Counted from the stretch's first letter, positions 9,436 through 17,988 are shown. The stretch is DNA of 64,000 nucleotides from DYEP01 sp040755615 (GCA_040755615.1 JBFMAL010000006.1:1-64000); one strand, 5' to 3'. Made by a program: numbers and translations. Notes: generated by a model not told the origin, from the letters alone.

Positions 9436-9475
9436 AAGAGAAGGCGGGTCTTTGCAGTCAGCCTTCTCTTCTTAT
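9436..9475 (+). terminator. Terminator after the EF-G-like gene
   Basis: A 10-bp perfect stem, AAGAGAAGGC (9436-9445) with GCCTTCTCTT (9461-9470), encloses a 15-base loop. The downstream T tract is short, so termination may be incomplete. A TATAAT at 9473 overlaps it and could serve a weak promoter for trxB. Confidence 0.6.
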
Positions 9476-9578
9476 AATGAGCGAGCCTTCAGATTGAGAA
9501 TTCAGGAGGTGCAAAGCCTGGAGCTACCGCCCGGCCGCCCACTGGCGGCCCGGAACAGGTCTTGAGCAGGCGCTACTT

Positions 9579-10502
9579 ATGGCAGAAGTGTTATACGATC
9601 TGGCGATAATAGGCGCGGGGCCCGCGGGGCTCACCGCTGCGATCTATGGAGGCAGGGCAGCACTGAAGACTGCAGTGATTGAGAAGGGCTCACCAGGAGG
9701 ACAGGCAGCCACGACATACATGGTTGAGAACTACCCCGGCTTTCCAGGAGGGATAACAGGCCCCGAGCTGATGGAAAAGATGGAACAGCAAGCCCGGGAA
9801 TATGGTGCCGAGTTTTTCACGTTGAACGTGGCGTCGATCCGGGAGGATGGTGGCAGGTTTCACATAGAGGCGGGAGGCAGGAACATAGTGGCGTCTACTG
9901 TAGTGATTGCTACAGGGGCGAGGGAAAAGCGGCTCGGCGTACCCGGTGAACTGGATTTCCGGGGAAGAGGCGTGTCTTACTGCGCCACGTGTGACGGAGC
10001 GTTCTTCCGGGAAAAGAAAGTCATTGTGGTCGGGGGGGGAGATTCGGCTGTAGAGGAGGCTGTATTTCTAACCAAGTTTGCCCGCGAGGTCCTCATAGTC
10101 CACAGAAGAGACGAGCTTAGGGCGGCAAAAGCTGTTCAGAAGAAGGCCTTGTCTAATCCAAAGATCAAGTTCGCTTGGAATTCAGTGGTCGAGGAGATCC
10201 GCGGCGATCAAATGGTCACGTCGGTATTGTTAAAAAACGTCATAAACGGTGAAAGGGCCAACGTACATACAGATGGTGTGTTCATATACGTAGGTCTTGT
10301 GCCCAACAGCGAGTGCGTGAGGGGATTTGTCTCCACAGATGACCAGGGTTACATTACCACTAACGGGGAACTTGAAACATCCCGGCCAGGTGTGTTCGCT
10401 GCAGGTGATGTGAGAAAGAAGCTGCTAAGACAGATCTCAACTGCAGTCGGAGACGGAGCGCTGGCCGCAATCAAAGCGGAGCGCTATCTTTTGGGCGTAT
10501 GA
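9579..10502 (+). CDS. trxB: Thioredoxin reductase
   Basis: A 307-residue flavoprotein that passes electrons from NADPH through FAD to thioredoxin. The FAD site IGAGPAGLTAA is at the N-terminus, the redox-active pair is CATCDGAFF (about residues 134-137), the NAD(P)H site is VVGGGDSAVEEA and the second FAD segment is GVFAAGDVR. The nearest ribosome binding site is weak (AGCAGG); a strong AGGAGG lies about 70 bases upstream, separated by a GC-rich hairpin. Ferredoxin-dependent relatives exist in Clostridia, but the usual NADPH motif is present here. It lies just ahead of the CtsR regulon. Confidence 0.93.
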   Translation: MAEVLYDLAIIGAGPAGLTAAIYGGRAALKTAVIEKGSPGGQAATTYMVENYPGFPGGITGPELMEKMEQQAREYGAEFFTLNVASIREDGGRFHIEAGGRNIVASTVVIATGAREKRLGVPGELDFRGRGVSYCATCDGAFFREKKVIVVGGGDSAVEEAVFLTKFAREVLIVHRRDELRAAKAVQKKALSNPKIKFAWNSVVEEIRGDQMVTSVLLKNVINGERANVHTDGVFIYVGLVPNSECVRGFVSTDDQGYITTNGELETSRPGVFAAGDVRKKLLRQISTAVGDGALAAIKAERYLLGV

Positions 10503-10530
10503 GATTCGTATGCGCGGGCCACAATTCCTA

Positions 10531-10559
10531 TGGACTTTTCCACGAACGGGTGCTATAAT
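10531..10559 (+). promoter_or_regulatory. Promoter of the ctsR operon
   Basis: A -10 TATAAT (10554-10559) preceded by TGC (extended -10), with TGGACT (10531-10536) 17 bases upstream as a partial -35. The CtsR operator begins at the last base of the -10, so repressor binding would cover the start site. Confidence 0.75.
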
Positions 10560-10583
10560 AGTCAAAGAAAGTCAAAAGTCAAA
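10560..10583 (+). promoter_or_regulatory. CtsR operator: three AGTCAAA heptads
   Basis: Three direct copies of AGTCAAA stand at 10560-10566, 10570-10576 and 10577-10583. The first two, spaced by three bases, match the known CtsR consensus (two GGTCAAA-like heptads separated by three bases). The third abuts the second. Position directly after the -10 of the ctsR promoter indicates autoregulation and heat or protein-damage induction of ctsR-mcsA-mcsB-clpC. Confidence 0.9.
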
Positions 10584-10607
10584 GATCGGGTATCAGGAGG
10601 CGTACTG

Positions 10608-11075
10608 ATGGCTAACCTTTGTGACGAGATCGAAGAATTCCTGAAACGCCAGATTGCAAAGGCAGAGCAGAATATGCTGGAGATCCAGAGAGCTTCACTC
10701 GCTGAACGCTTCGGGTGCGTGCCGTCGCAGATCACCTACGTTCTCGAAACCAGGTTCTCTGTGGATAAAGGTTACCTCGTCGAGAGCAGACGGGGAGGCG
10801 GAGGCTTCATCCGGATCATAAAAATTACCCATGAATCAGCAGAGGAAGTCCTGGATTTCGTCAACCTGAACATCGGGCGAGTACTTACGCAGGACAAAGC
10901 GAAAAACCTGGTTGAACTGCTCGTGGAGAAGAATATTATTACCCCGAGAGAGTCCGACATCATGCTATCCGCTTTGGACAGAAACACACTTGCAATCGAG
11001 CTGCCCGAAAGGGATCGTTTGCGTGCAAGATTACTACGGTCGATGGTTTACGCAATACTGCGAAGCGGGAGGTAA
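10608..11075 (+). CDS. ctsR: Heat-shock transcriptional repressor CtsR
   Basis: A 155-residue repressor of class III heat-shock genes in Firmicutes. An N-terminal winged-helix DNA-binding domain (IEEFLKRQI..ASLAERFGCVPSQITYVLETRF) and the conserved wing RRGGGGFIRI are visible, followed by a C-terminal dimerisation domain that McsB targets. The ATG at 10608 has AGGAGG seven bases upstream; the frame is open further 5' but across the promoter and operator. First gene of the ctsR-mcsA-mcsB-clpC-radA operon. Confidence 0.96.
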   Translation: MANLCDEIEEFLKRQIAKAEQNMLEIQRASLAERFGCVPSQITYVLETRFSVDKGYLVESRRGGGGFIRIIKITHESAEEVLDFVNLNIGRVLTQDKAKNLVELLVEKNIITPRESDIMLSALDRNTLAIELPERDRLRARLLRSMVYAILRSGR

Positions 11076-11081
11076 TTGAAG

Positions 11082-11564
11082 ATGGTGTGCCAGGAGTGCG
11101 GTCAGAGACCGGCCACAGTACATGTGGTTAGGGTAGTCAATAACCGTAAGAGCGAAGCGTACCTGTGCGAAGAGTGCGCCAGGTCCAAGGGCAACATGGA
11201 AATAGTATTTAACCCTCTGGTTTCCCTGCTGCAGGGGTTTACTGCGTTCCCGCAGGCAGAAATGGAAGACGAGAAATGTAAATTGTGCGGCATGTCCTTT
11301 TCTGACTTCAAGCAACTGGGTAGGATGGGGTGCGATGGATGTTACAACACCTTCAGGCCGAAGATCGATCCCGTACTCAAGCGCGTCCATGGCAGCGTAA
11401 AGCACGTTGGGAAGGTACCAGCGAAGGCAGGAGCAGAGCTAAAGATCAGTAGAGAAATCGAACGCCTCCGAAACTTGCTCCAGGCTGCAGTAAAGAACGA
11501 AGATTACGAAAGAGCTGCTAGCCTGCGTGACCAGATCAGAGAACTTGAAGGGAACATTGAGTAA
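11082..11564 (+). CDS. mcsA: McsA, zinc-finger activator of the arginine kinase McsB
   Basis: About 160 residues. Two pairs of CxxC zinc motifs (CQEC..CEEC and CKLC..CDGC) are followed by a linker and a C-terminal UVR segment (about 124-158, NEDYERAASLRDQIREL). McsA stimulates McsB and links it to ClpC. The ATG at 11082 is nine bases after GGGAGG; a TTG two codons earlier is too close to that site. It follows the ctsR stop by six bases. Confidence 0.93.
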   Translation: MVCQECGQRPATVHVVRVVNNRKSEAYLCEECARSKGNMEIVFNPLVSLLQGFTAFPQAEMEDEKCKLCGMSFSDFKQLGRMGCDGCYNTFRPKIDPVLKRVHGSVKHVGKVPAKAGAELKISREIERLRNLLQAAVKNEDYERAASLRDQIRELEGNIE

Positions 11565-11578
11565 GGGAGGGAGAACCC

Positions 11579-12664
11579 GTGAAGATAGACGAAGTGGTGG
11601 GAAGACCAGGCTCAACGTGGATGAATGGTTCCGGCCCAGATTCTGATGTGGTTCTCTCCACAAGGATCAGGCTGGCAAGAAACCTGCAAGGCATTCCTTT
11701 TCCCCATTTGCTTGACACGAAAACGGCAGCCGAAGTATTGGATAAGGTATTCAGCGCTGCTCGGTACGCGAGCGAGAACTCCCGGATAGGAAATCTGAGC
11801 TGCTTCAAAATGGACCAGGTGAAACCGTTGGACAGGGCGGTGCTTGTGGAAAAACACCTGATCAGCCCGCAACACGGCAAGGCTCCTCATGGGGGGGTGA
11901 TTCTGTCCGAGGACGAGACAATAAGCATAATGGTCAATGAAGAAGATCATCTGAGGATTCAGGGACTTTTTTCTGGCATGCAGCTTGAGCCCGCGTGGAA
12001 GACCGTAGATGCGGTTGATGATCTTTTTGAGCACAACCTCACATACGCCTTCAGCGCGGAGGAGGGTTATCTTACCTCATGCCCTACCAACGTCGGGACG
12101 GGCATGCGAGCGTCAGTGATGGTACACCTACCTGCTCTGTCAGCTATCAACCAGGTCGGTCAGCTGGCGCCCGTAGTGGCTAAATTCGGACTTCTCGTGC
12201 GGGGGCTCTACGGCGAGGGCACTGAGGCGCTCGGGGATGTTTACCAGATTTCAAACCAGGTCACGTTAGGCATTTCTGAGCAAGATATTATTTCCAAAGT
12301 GCTGGATGTAGCCAAACAGGTGATGCTCCACGAGAGGAAGGCCAGGGAATACTTGATGCAGGAGCAGAAGGTGCAGACGGAGGACAGGGTGGGGCGATCG
12401 CTCGGCGTATTGCTTCATTCAAGCCTACTGTCTTCAGACGAAGCGATCTCACACTGGTCGAACATCAAGCTGGGGATAGAAATGGGCATGATCAAGGGCG
12501 TCAGCCGGAAACAGGCTAATCAGCTACTTGTTGCTACCAGAGTCGGCTATATCTCAAGACTCTCCGGGAGAGAACTTACTCCCGCGCAACGTGACCATCT
12601 GAGGGCTGAGACTGTCAAGAAAATACTGAAGTCCGAGCAACATGGAATGGGGGATGTAAGATGA
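11579..12664 (+). CDS. mcsB: Protein-arginine kinase McsB
   Basis: A 361-residue ATP:guanido phosphotransferase-type kinase that phosphorylates arginines on proteins and marks them for ClpCP. The start of the catalytic domain shows VVLSTRIRLARNLQGIPFP, the active-site cysteine region is YLTSCPTNVGTGMRASV and the ATP-binding arginines lie nearby. The GTG start at 11579 has GGGAGGGAG upstream. The stop overlaps the clpC start (ATGA). Confidence 0.95.
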   Translation: MKIDEVVGRPGSTWMNGSGPDSDVVLSTRIRLARNLQGIPFPHLLDTKTAAEVLDKVFSAARYASENSRIGNLSCFKMDQVKPLDRAVLVEKHLISPQHGKAPHGGVILSEDETISIMVNEEDHLRIQGLFSGMQLEPAWKTVDAVDDLFEHNLTYAFSAEEGYLTSCPTNVGTGMRASVMVHLPALSAINQVGQLAPVVAKFGLLVRGLYGEGTEALGDVYQISNQVTLGISEQDIISKVLDVAKQVMLHERKAREYLMQEQKVQTEDRVGRSLGVLLHSSLLSSDEAISHWSNIKLGIEMGMIKGVSRKQANQLLVATRVGYISRLSGRELTPAQRDHLRAETVKKILKSEQHGMGDVR

Positions 12665-15141
12665 GACTGAGATATACAAACAGAGCACATAGGGCGCTTC
12701 TCCTCGCTCAGCAGGAGGCCTTGAATCTGAGCCACCCGAGGATAGACACCGAACACCTCCTCCTCGGATTGCTGGCTCAGGGCGAGGGGATTGCCTACAA
12801 CGTACTGAAGGAGGTAGGCGTAGATTACCAAGCAGTGTTGGCAGAAGTAACAAAGATGAGTGAAGCACATCCGCAAGGTGCCACCATGCAGGTTTCGCCT
12901 CACCCCAGGCTTACCAAGATAACACAGGAGCTGGCGCCGAAGGAAGCAGCGGCGATGGGGTATAACTACATCGGTACCGAACACCTGCTGCTTGCTCTCG
13001 CCGGAGAAACAGAAGGCTTGGCTTCCAGGATCTTAGAAAAGGCGGGAGCCGGCTACAACAGGCTCAAAGAGATGGTCGCTCAAGCGCTCGGGCAGCCTCA
13101 AACGTCGAATGAGGCGGGTGCGCCCAGGAGAGCAGCTCGCGGAGCTTCTTCTACTCCCAATCTTAATACATTTGGGCGTGACCTGACCGAACTCGCACGA
13201 AACGGCAAACTGGATCCGGTTATCGGAAGAAACAAGGAGATCGAAAGGGTAATCCAGATACTTGCCCGGAGGACCAAGAACAACCCGGTGCTCATTGGCG
13301 ACCCCGGTGTCGGGAAGACTGCAATCGCCGAAGGCCTTGCCCAGCGCATTGTGGAAGGCAAAGTTCCCGAAGTGCTGCTGAACAAGCGTGTTGTAACCCT
13401 GGATCTTGCCGGGCTGGTTGCAGGCACGAAATACAGGGGCGAGTTTGAGGAGCGCTTGAAGAAAATAGTTGACGAGATCAGAAATGCTGAAAACATAGTG
13501 CTGTTTATTGATGAAATGCACACTCTGGTAGGAGCCGGAGCAGCGGAAGGCGCAATAGATGCTTCCAACATCTTAAAACCTGCCCTTGCACGGGGTGAGC
13601 TCCAGTGCATCGGCGCCACTACCATCGACGAATACAGAAAGTACGTAGAAAAGGATGCGGCTCTTGAACGGAGATTTCAGCCCATCAAAGTGGAAGAACC
13701 CACGGTGGAAGAAACTATTGCCATATTGAAGGGGCTGAAGGAGAAATATGAAAGTCATCACAAAGTTGAGATAACGGAGGAAGCGATGATTGCTGCGGCC
13801 AGACTCTCGGATAGGTACGTTACTGACCGCTACCTGCCGGACAAGGCCATTGATCTGATTGACGAGGCGGCCTCCAAGGTGAGAATGGGTTCTTTACTGG
13901 CACCTCCGAACCTCAAGGATCTCGAAGACAGGATCAGCGAGGTGAGAAAGGAAAAGACCGCAGCCGTAAACGCTCAGGAGTACGAAAAAGCGGCCAGGCT
14001 CAGGGACGAAGAGAGAAGACTCCAGGAAGACCTTGACACGCAGCGCCGCGAATGGGAAAACCAGCGCATGAAATCGAAGTGTGCGGTCACCGAGGAAGAC
14101 ATCGCTCAGGTTGTATCCGCATGGACGGGCATACCCGTATCCAAACTGGCCATGGAAGAAACAGAACGGCTCTTGAACATGGAAAAGGAACTCCACAGGC
14201 GAGTCATCGGGCAGGATGAGGCTGTTGGTGCCGTTTCGCGGGCAATAAGGCGTGCCAGAGCCGGCCTGAAAGACCCAAAGAGGCCGATAGGTTCATTCAT
14301 TTTCCTCGGGCCCACCGGCGTGGGGAAGACCGAGCTCGCCAGAGCCCTGGCCGAAGTCCTCTTCGGTGACGAAGATGCCATGGTGCAGATCGATATGTCT
14401 GAATACATGGAACGCCATACGGTGTCACGGCTCGTAGGGGCACCTCCCGGATATGTAGGGTACGAAGAAGGCGGCCAGCTTACAGAAGCTGTCAGACGGA
14501 GGCCCTATTCCGTCGTACTGCTTGACGAAATAGAGAAGGCGCATCCGGAAGTCTTCAACGTGCTTCTGCAGGTACTGGAAGATGGCAGATTGACTGAGGC
14601 GAAAGGGCGCACTGTGGATTTTCGAAACACAGTGATCATCATGACATCAAACGTAGGTGCAAACCTCATACGGCGCGAGGCCACCATGGGTTTCAGGACG
14701 GACGCAGACGACAAGCAGAGGTCGTACGAGGTGATGCGCGAGCGGATCCTTGAGGAGGTAAAAAAGACGTTCCGCCCCGAATTTCTGAACCGCATCGATG
14801 AGCTAATTGTATTCCACTCCCTCACGGAGGAACACCTGTCGGAGATCGTTGATTTGATGCTGTCCCGGGTGAACAAGCGGCTTTCTGAGCTGGGGCTGAC
14901 CGTCGAAGTAGATAATGAAGCAAAACAGCTGCTCATAAAGGACGGCTACGACCCCCTCTTCGGTGCCAGGCCGCTGCGTCGCACTATTCAGCGCATGATC
15001 GAAGATCCGCTTTCGGAGGAGGTACTCGAAGGTAAATTCACGGCAGGAGATACAGTGCTTGTTGGAGTAGATGAGAACGGAAAGATTACGTTTTCGAAGA
15101 AAAGCGGACGCGATACAAATATGAAAGAGGAAGGTCGTTAA
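12661..15141 (+). CDS. clpC: AAA+ unfoldase ClpC
   Basis: 826 residues: N-terminal double Clp-N repeat (about 1-145) that binds McsB-type adaptors, a first AAA module with GDPGVGKTA, a UVR/coiled middle domain (about 420-465), a second AAA module with GPTGVGKTE, and a C-terminal D2-small domain with GARPLRRTIQ. It unfolds substrates, including arginine-phosphorylated proteins, for ClpP. No ClpP gene is present here. The start overlaps the mcsB stop by four bases and the stop overlaps the radA start by one base, so the operon is tightly coupled. Confidence 0.97.
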   Translation: MRLRYTNRAHRALLLAQQEALNLSHPRIDTEHLLLGLLAQGEGIAYNVLKEVGVDYQAVLAEVTKMSEAHPQGATMQVSPHPRLTKITQELAPKEAAAMGYNYIGTEHLLLALAGETEGLASRILEKAGAGYNRLKEMVAQALGQPQTSNEAGAPRRAARGASSTPNLNTFGRDLTELARNGKLDPVIGRNKEIERVIQILARRTKNNPVLIGDPGVGKTAIAEGLAQRIVEGKVPEVLLNKRVVTLDLAGLVAGTKYRGEFEERLKKIVDEIRNAENIVLFIDEMHTLVGAGAAEGAIDASNILKPALARGELQCIGATTIDEYRKYVEKDAALERRFQPIKVEEPTVEETIAILKGLKEKYESHHKVEITEEAMIAAARLSDRYVTDRYLPDKAIDLIDEAASKVRMGSLLAPPNLKDLEDRISEVRKEKTAAVNAQEYEKAARLRDEERRLQEDLDTQRREWENQRMKSKCAVTEEDIAQVVSAWTGIPVSKLAMEETERLLNMEKELHRRVIGQDEAVGAVSRAIRRARAGLKDPKRPIGSFIFLGPTGVGKTELARALAEVLFGDEDAMVQIDMSEYMERHTVSRLVGAPPGYVGYEEGGQLTEAVRRRPYSVVLLDEIEKAHPEVFNVLLQVLEDGRLTEAKGRTVDFRNTVIIMTSNVGANLIRREATMGFRTDADDKQRSYEVMRERILEEVKKTFRPEFLNRIDELIVFHSLTEEHLSEIVDLMLSRVNKRLSELGLTVEVDNEAKQLLIKDGYDPLFGARPLRRTIQRMIEDPLSEEVLEGKFTAGDTVLVGVDENGKITFSKKSGRDTNMKEEGR

Positions 15142-16487
15142 TGGCGAAAGATAGGACACGATTCGTGTGTGCCGTATGCGGGTATGAATCACCAAAATGG
15201 CTCGGGAGATGCCCTGGTTGCGAAACCTGGAATTCTCTTGAGGAAGAAAGGATAGCCCCTGCTCCCCGGGCAGGGGCCATTACTTCTTCCGTACAGGCCA
15301 CAAAGATCGAGGATATAGAAGTAGGGGACGAGATGCGCCTCCAAACAGGAATGCAGGAGGCCGACCGCGTACTGGGCGGTGGTCTGGTTCCGGGTACTCT
15401 GGTGCTGCTCGCCGGAGAGCCCGGCGTAGGCAAGTCGACCCTCCTGCTTCAGAGTGCTGCGCTGCTCTCCAGCCGGGGGAAGCGGGTAGTATATGTTTCA
15501 GCGGAGGAATCCTCCCGGCAGGTGGCATTAAGGGCAAGACGGCTGGGACTTCCCACTTCCGCACTGGTTGTGCTGTCAGAGAACAACGTAGAATCGATCC
15601 TGGCTGCCGTCTTGAAGCAAACTCCCGACCTGGTCGTTATCGACTCTATACAGACTGTGTACGTACCCGACCTGGGCTCGGGCCCTGGGACAGTAAGTCA
15701 GGTACGAGATGCAGCCACCTGTTTCATGAAGATGGCAAAGGCCAGTGAAATGACGGTTGTACTGTGTGGTCAGGTGACGAAAGAAGGCTTCCTTGCGGGC
15801 CCAAAGGTACTGGAACATATAGTAGACGTAGTTTTATATATGGAGGGCGACAGCTACGGCACGTACAGGCTCCTGAGGTGTACCAAGAACAGGTACGGCT
15901 CAACAAATGAAGTGGGCGTGTTCCAGATGACGGACAAGGGACTCGAGGAGGTGCGTAACCCTTCCGAGTGCTTTCTTGCTCAAAGGCCAAAGCAAACCCC
16001 TGGCTCAGTTGTTGTACCCTGTGTTGAAGGGACCAGGCCGCTCCTGGTAGAGGTGCAGGCCCTGGTCGGCACGACCCCTTTCCCGTCTCCAAGAAGAACC
16101 GCGACGGGGATAGATCAGGCAAGACTTGCCGTGCTATGCGCTGTTATCGAAAGGAAGGCCGGAGTGCCACTAGCGAACCGGGACGTTTATGTTAAAGTGG
16201 CGGGGGGGCTTAGGCTCGTCGAGCCTGCCGCAGATCTTGGTATAGCGCTGGCAATTATCTCAAGCAGCCAGGACCGGCCATTGAAGAGCGATTGTGTGGT
16301 ACTGGGCGAGGTGGGGCTTGCAGGTGAGGTGCGGAGTGTGACACGGCTTCAGCAAAGGTTGGCTGAATCGAGCAGGCTGGGTTTTCGCACCGCGGTGGTC
16401 CCGCGCAGAGATCATGATAACCTGATGACCGACATGGCTGTCGTCCCGGTGGCCTCTCTCGTTGAGGCCCTGGAAGTGCTGATCTAG
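15141..16487 (+). CDS. radA: DNA repair protein RadA (Sms)
   Basis: A 448-residue RecA-like branch-migration helicase. An N-terminal C4 zinc finger (CAVCGYES..CPGCETW) is followed by a RecA core with Walker A GEPGVGKST, a KNRYG motif (the canonical RadA motif is KNRFG), and a C-terminal Lon-like domain. TAATG coupling to clpC places it in the heat-shock operon, as in many Firmicutes. In Bacillus disA comes next; here it is absent. Confidence 0.96.
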   Translation: MAKDRTRFVCAVCGYESPKWLGRCPGCETWNSLEEERIAPAPRAGAITSSVQATKIEDIEVGDEMRLQTGMQEADRVLGGGLVPGTLVLLAGEPGVGKSTLLLQSAALLSSRGKRVVYVSAEESSRQVALRARRLGLPTSALVVLSENNVESILAAVLKQTPDLVVIDSIQTVYVPDLGSGPGTVSQVRDAATCFMKMAKASEMTVVLCGQVTKEGFLAGPKVLEHIVDVVLYMEGDSYGTYRLLRCTKNRYGSTNEVGVFQMTDKGLEEVRNPSECFLAQRPKQTPGSVVVPCVEGTRPLLVEVQALVGTTPFPSPRRTATGIDQARLAVLCAVIERKAGVPLANRDVYVKVAGGLRLVEPAADLGIALAIISSSQDRPLKSDCVVLGEVGLAGEVRSVTRLQQRLAESSRLGFRTAVVPRRDHDNLMTDMAVVPVASLVEALEVLI

Positions 16488-16576
16488 GTCACAGAGGAAA
16501 GGATGAAAGGCGCGTCAATATCTGCTGGAGCTGGAATAGGTGCGGGGTGCGGGATTCAGTGGCAACTGCCAGTGCA

Positions 16577-16972
16577 TTATGCCAGGTTGAAAAAGCCCAG
16601 TTGCGACAGCTTTTTATCTTCCTTCAGCAGTACGTCATACATATTCAGATCGAGGAGGTTACACAGGGCTGCTATATAAAAAAGGTTGTTGCCCAGCTCC
16701 GACTCGACTATTTCCCGGCAATGTTCGCAGAGGGATCCTTCGAGGTGCGTTTGGACATAATTCCTGAGATCGACGAGCGAGCCTTCTGAAGGGTATTTCT
16801 GTTTGGTGGCCACGATCTTGATGCATCCACATGACGTGACAGCTTTTGATATGGCCCTGTTCACTCGTGCGTTAGATTCCAGAAATTTAGATAATACGTC
16901 AATAATACTCCGGTGCCTGATGAGATACTCTTTAACGTCGTTTTGAAACGCGTCGCAGAGCAAGTCCTTCAT
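16577..16972 (-). CDS. Conserved hypothetical protein with CGC and CxxC motifs
   Basis: About 131 residues, largely helical, with cysteine motifs SCGCIKI (about residue 49) and CEHCREIVE (about 82) that could bind metal. The sequence resembles a small Clostridia family that I recall being labelled DUF1573-containing in databases, but I cannot confirm the label and assign no function. The ATG at 16972 has AGGTGA eight bases upstream; a GTG four codons earlier lies inside that site. It begins 28 bases after the 3' end of tRNA-Ala and probably shares its promoter. It is antisense to, and convergent with, radA. Confidence 0.75.
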   Translation of the reverse strand: MKDLLCDAFQNDVKEYLIRHRSIIDVLSKFLESNARVNRAISKAVTSCGCIKIVATKQKYPSEGSLVDLRNYVQTHLEGSLCEHCREIVESELGNNLFYIAALCNLLDLNMYDVLLKEDKKLSQLGFFNLA

Positions 16973-16999
16973 TATTCTGCTCACCTCACCGAATTGGCC

Positions 17000-17075
17000 T
17001 GGTGGACGGGACGGGATTCGAACCCGCGACCTCCGCCGTGCGAAAGCGGCGCTCTCCCTGCTGAGCTACCCGCCC
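17000..17075 (-). tRNA. tRNA-Ala (anticodon CGC)
   Basis: Minus strand, 76 bases including an encoded CCA. The acceptor GGGCGGG/CCCGTCC contains the G3-U70 wobble pair that specifies alanine. The D arm, anticodon stem CCGCT/GGCGG with loop TTCGCAC (anticodon CGC) and T arm GCGGG-TTCGAAT-CCCGT all fold. Confidence 0.96.
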
Positions 17076-17090
17076 ACAAGCATCGATTCC

Positions 17091-17119
17091 ATTGTATAAC
17101 AGGGAATAAACACCGTCAA
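17091..17119 (-). promoter_or_regulatory. Promoter of tRNA-Ala and the hypothetical gene
   Basis: On the minus strand TTGACG (17114-17119), a 17-base spacer and TACAAT (17091-17096) place the start site a few bases ahead of the tRNA. Confidence 0.75.
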
Positions 17120-17230
17120 GCAAGTGACAGGGGTACTTATTAACACAAATGGCTTGAATTTGGGTTGAGCGCGCGCCTAGGGCTCTACGTAACCACTGCA
17201 AACCAAGTAAAAATAAGGGTTCAAAATGCG

Positions 17231-17259
17231 TTGACAAGACGAAATATGCATGATATAAT
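17231..17259 (+). promoter_or_regulatory. Upstream carD promoter (P1)
   Basis: Perfect consensus: TTGACA, 17 bases, TATAAT, with TG before the -10. Predicted start near 17266. Confidence 0.88.
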
Positions 17260-17266
17260 AAACAAC

Positions 17267-17295
17267 TTGACTCCTCAATCCCATTGTGCTACACT
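17267..17295 (+). promoter_or_regulatory. Downstream carD promoter (P2)
   Basis: TTGACT (17267-17272), 17 bases, TACACT (17290-17295) with TGC before the -10. It lies eight bases after the P1 -10 element, so the two promoters would start about 36 bases apart. Confidence 0.65.
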
Positions 17296-17327
17296 ACACA
17301 TAGGGACTTTGTGAGGGGGCAATTCTC

Positions 17328-17804
17328 ATGTTTAATGTCGGTGACAAAGTAGTGTACCCCATGCATGGAGCCGGGATCATTGAAGCAATAGAAGAAAAAG
17401 AAATCTTGGGTGAACGCAAGAGCTACTATATAATGAGACTACCTATAGGCGACATGAAAGTAATGATACCTACTGCCAGCGTAAATGAAGTCGGTTTGAG
17501 GCAGGTCATCGGGGAGAGCGATGTGGAGAAAGTGTTCGATATCCTGAGATCAGACAAGACCCGGATGAGTCCGAACTGGAACCGACGGTACAGAGCGAAC
17601 TTGGAGAAGATCAAGACTGGCGATATCTTTGAAGTAGCTGAGGTCGTAAGAAACTTGGTATTACGGGAACGCGAAAAGGGATTGAGTACAGGCGAAAGAA
17701 AAATGCTGGACAGCGCCAGACAAATCCTCCTCAGCGAGCTGGTCCTGGCAAAGGGAATAGGGGAAGAGCAGGCGAAAGATATACTGAACGAAGTACTAGC
17801 CTAA
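17328..17804 (+). CDS. carD: CarD/CdnL-family RNA polymerase-binding regulator
   Basis: 158 residues. The N-terminal Tudor-like RNA polymerase-interaction domain (FNVGDKVVYPMHGAGII...) is of the type shared with TRCF; the C-terminal part (about 65-158) is helical, as in mycobacterial CarD, which binds DNA and stabilises open promoter complexes. Whether it activates or represses here is unknown. The ATG has GAGGGGG nine bases upstream. It is a single-gene unit with two promoters and its own terminator. Confidence 0.92.
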   Translation: MFNVGDKVVYPMHGAGIIEAIEEKEILGERKSYYIMRLPIGDMKVMIPTASVNEVGLRQVIGESDVEKVFDILRSDKTRMSPNWNRRYRANLEKIKTGDIFEVAEVVRNLVLREREKGLSTGERKMLDSARQILLSELVLAKGIGEEQAKDILNEVLA

Positions 17805-17813
17805 GCAGCACAG

Positions 17814-17841
17814 CCCGCAAAAAGGCGGGTGAATTTTTTTC
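17814..17841 (+). terminator. Terminator after carD
   Basis: CCCGC (17814-17818) and GCGGG (17825-17829) close a small A-rich loop; a tract of seven Ts follows. Confidence 0.85.
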
Positions 17842-17912
17842 TTTGTGACGGGGAAGATCTGGAAACAAAGCGGGTATTTATAGCATGTTTAAAATAGGAG
17901 ACATAAGTGCGC

Positions 17913-17942
17913 TTGAAATACTGACAAGCACTGACTTATAAT
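17913..17942 (+). promoter_or_regulatory. Promoter of the PIN/TRAM-ispD-ispF unit
   Basis: TTGAAA (17913-17918), 18 bases, perfect TATAAT (17937-17942). Confidence 0.7.
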
Positions 17943-17988
17943 AGTTATGGTCCTGGGCTAACGAGGCAGTTTTCGGAGGTGGTTCCAC

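Noticed and set aside
10530..10607. 26-codon N-terminal extension of CtsR
   Set aside because: It runs through the promoter -10 and CtsR operator; ATG 10608 has AGGAGG at the right distance.
16503..16676. Small Gly/Ala-rich frame after radA on the plus strand
   Set aside because: It has a fair ribosome binding site but mostly overlaps the conserved minus-strand gene at 16577-16972 and becomes low-complexity basic sequence.
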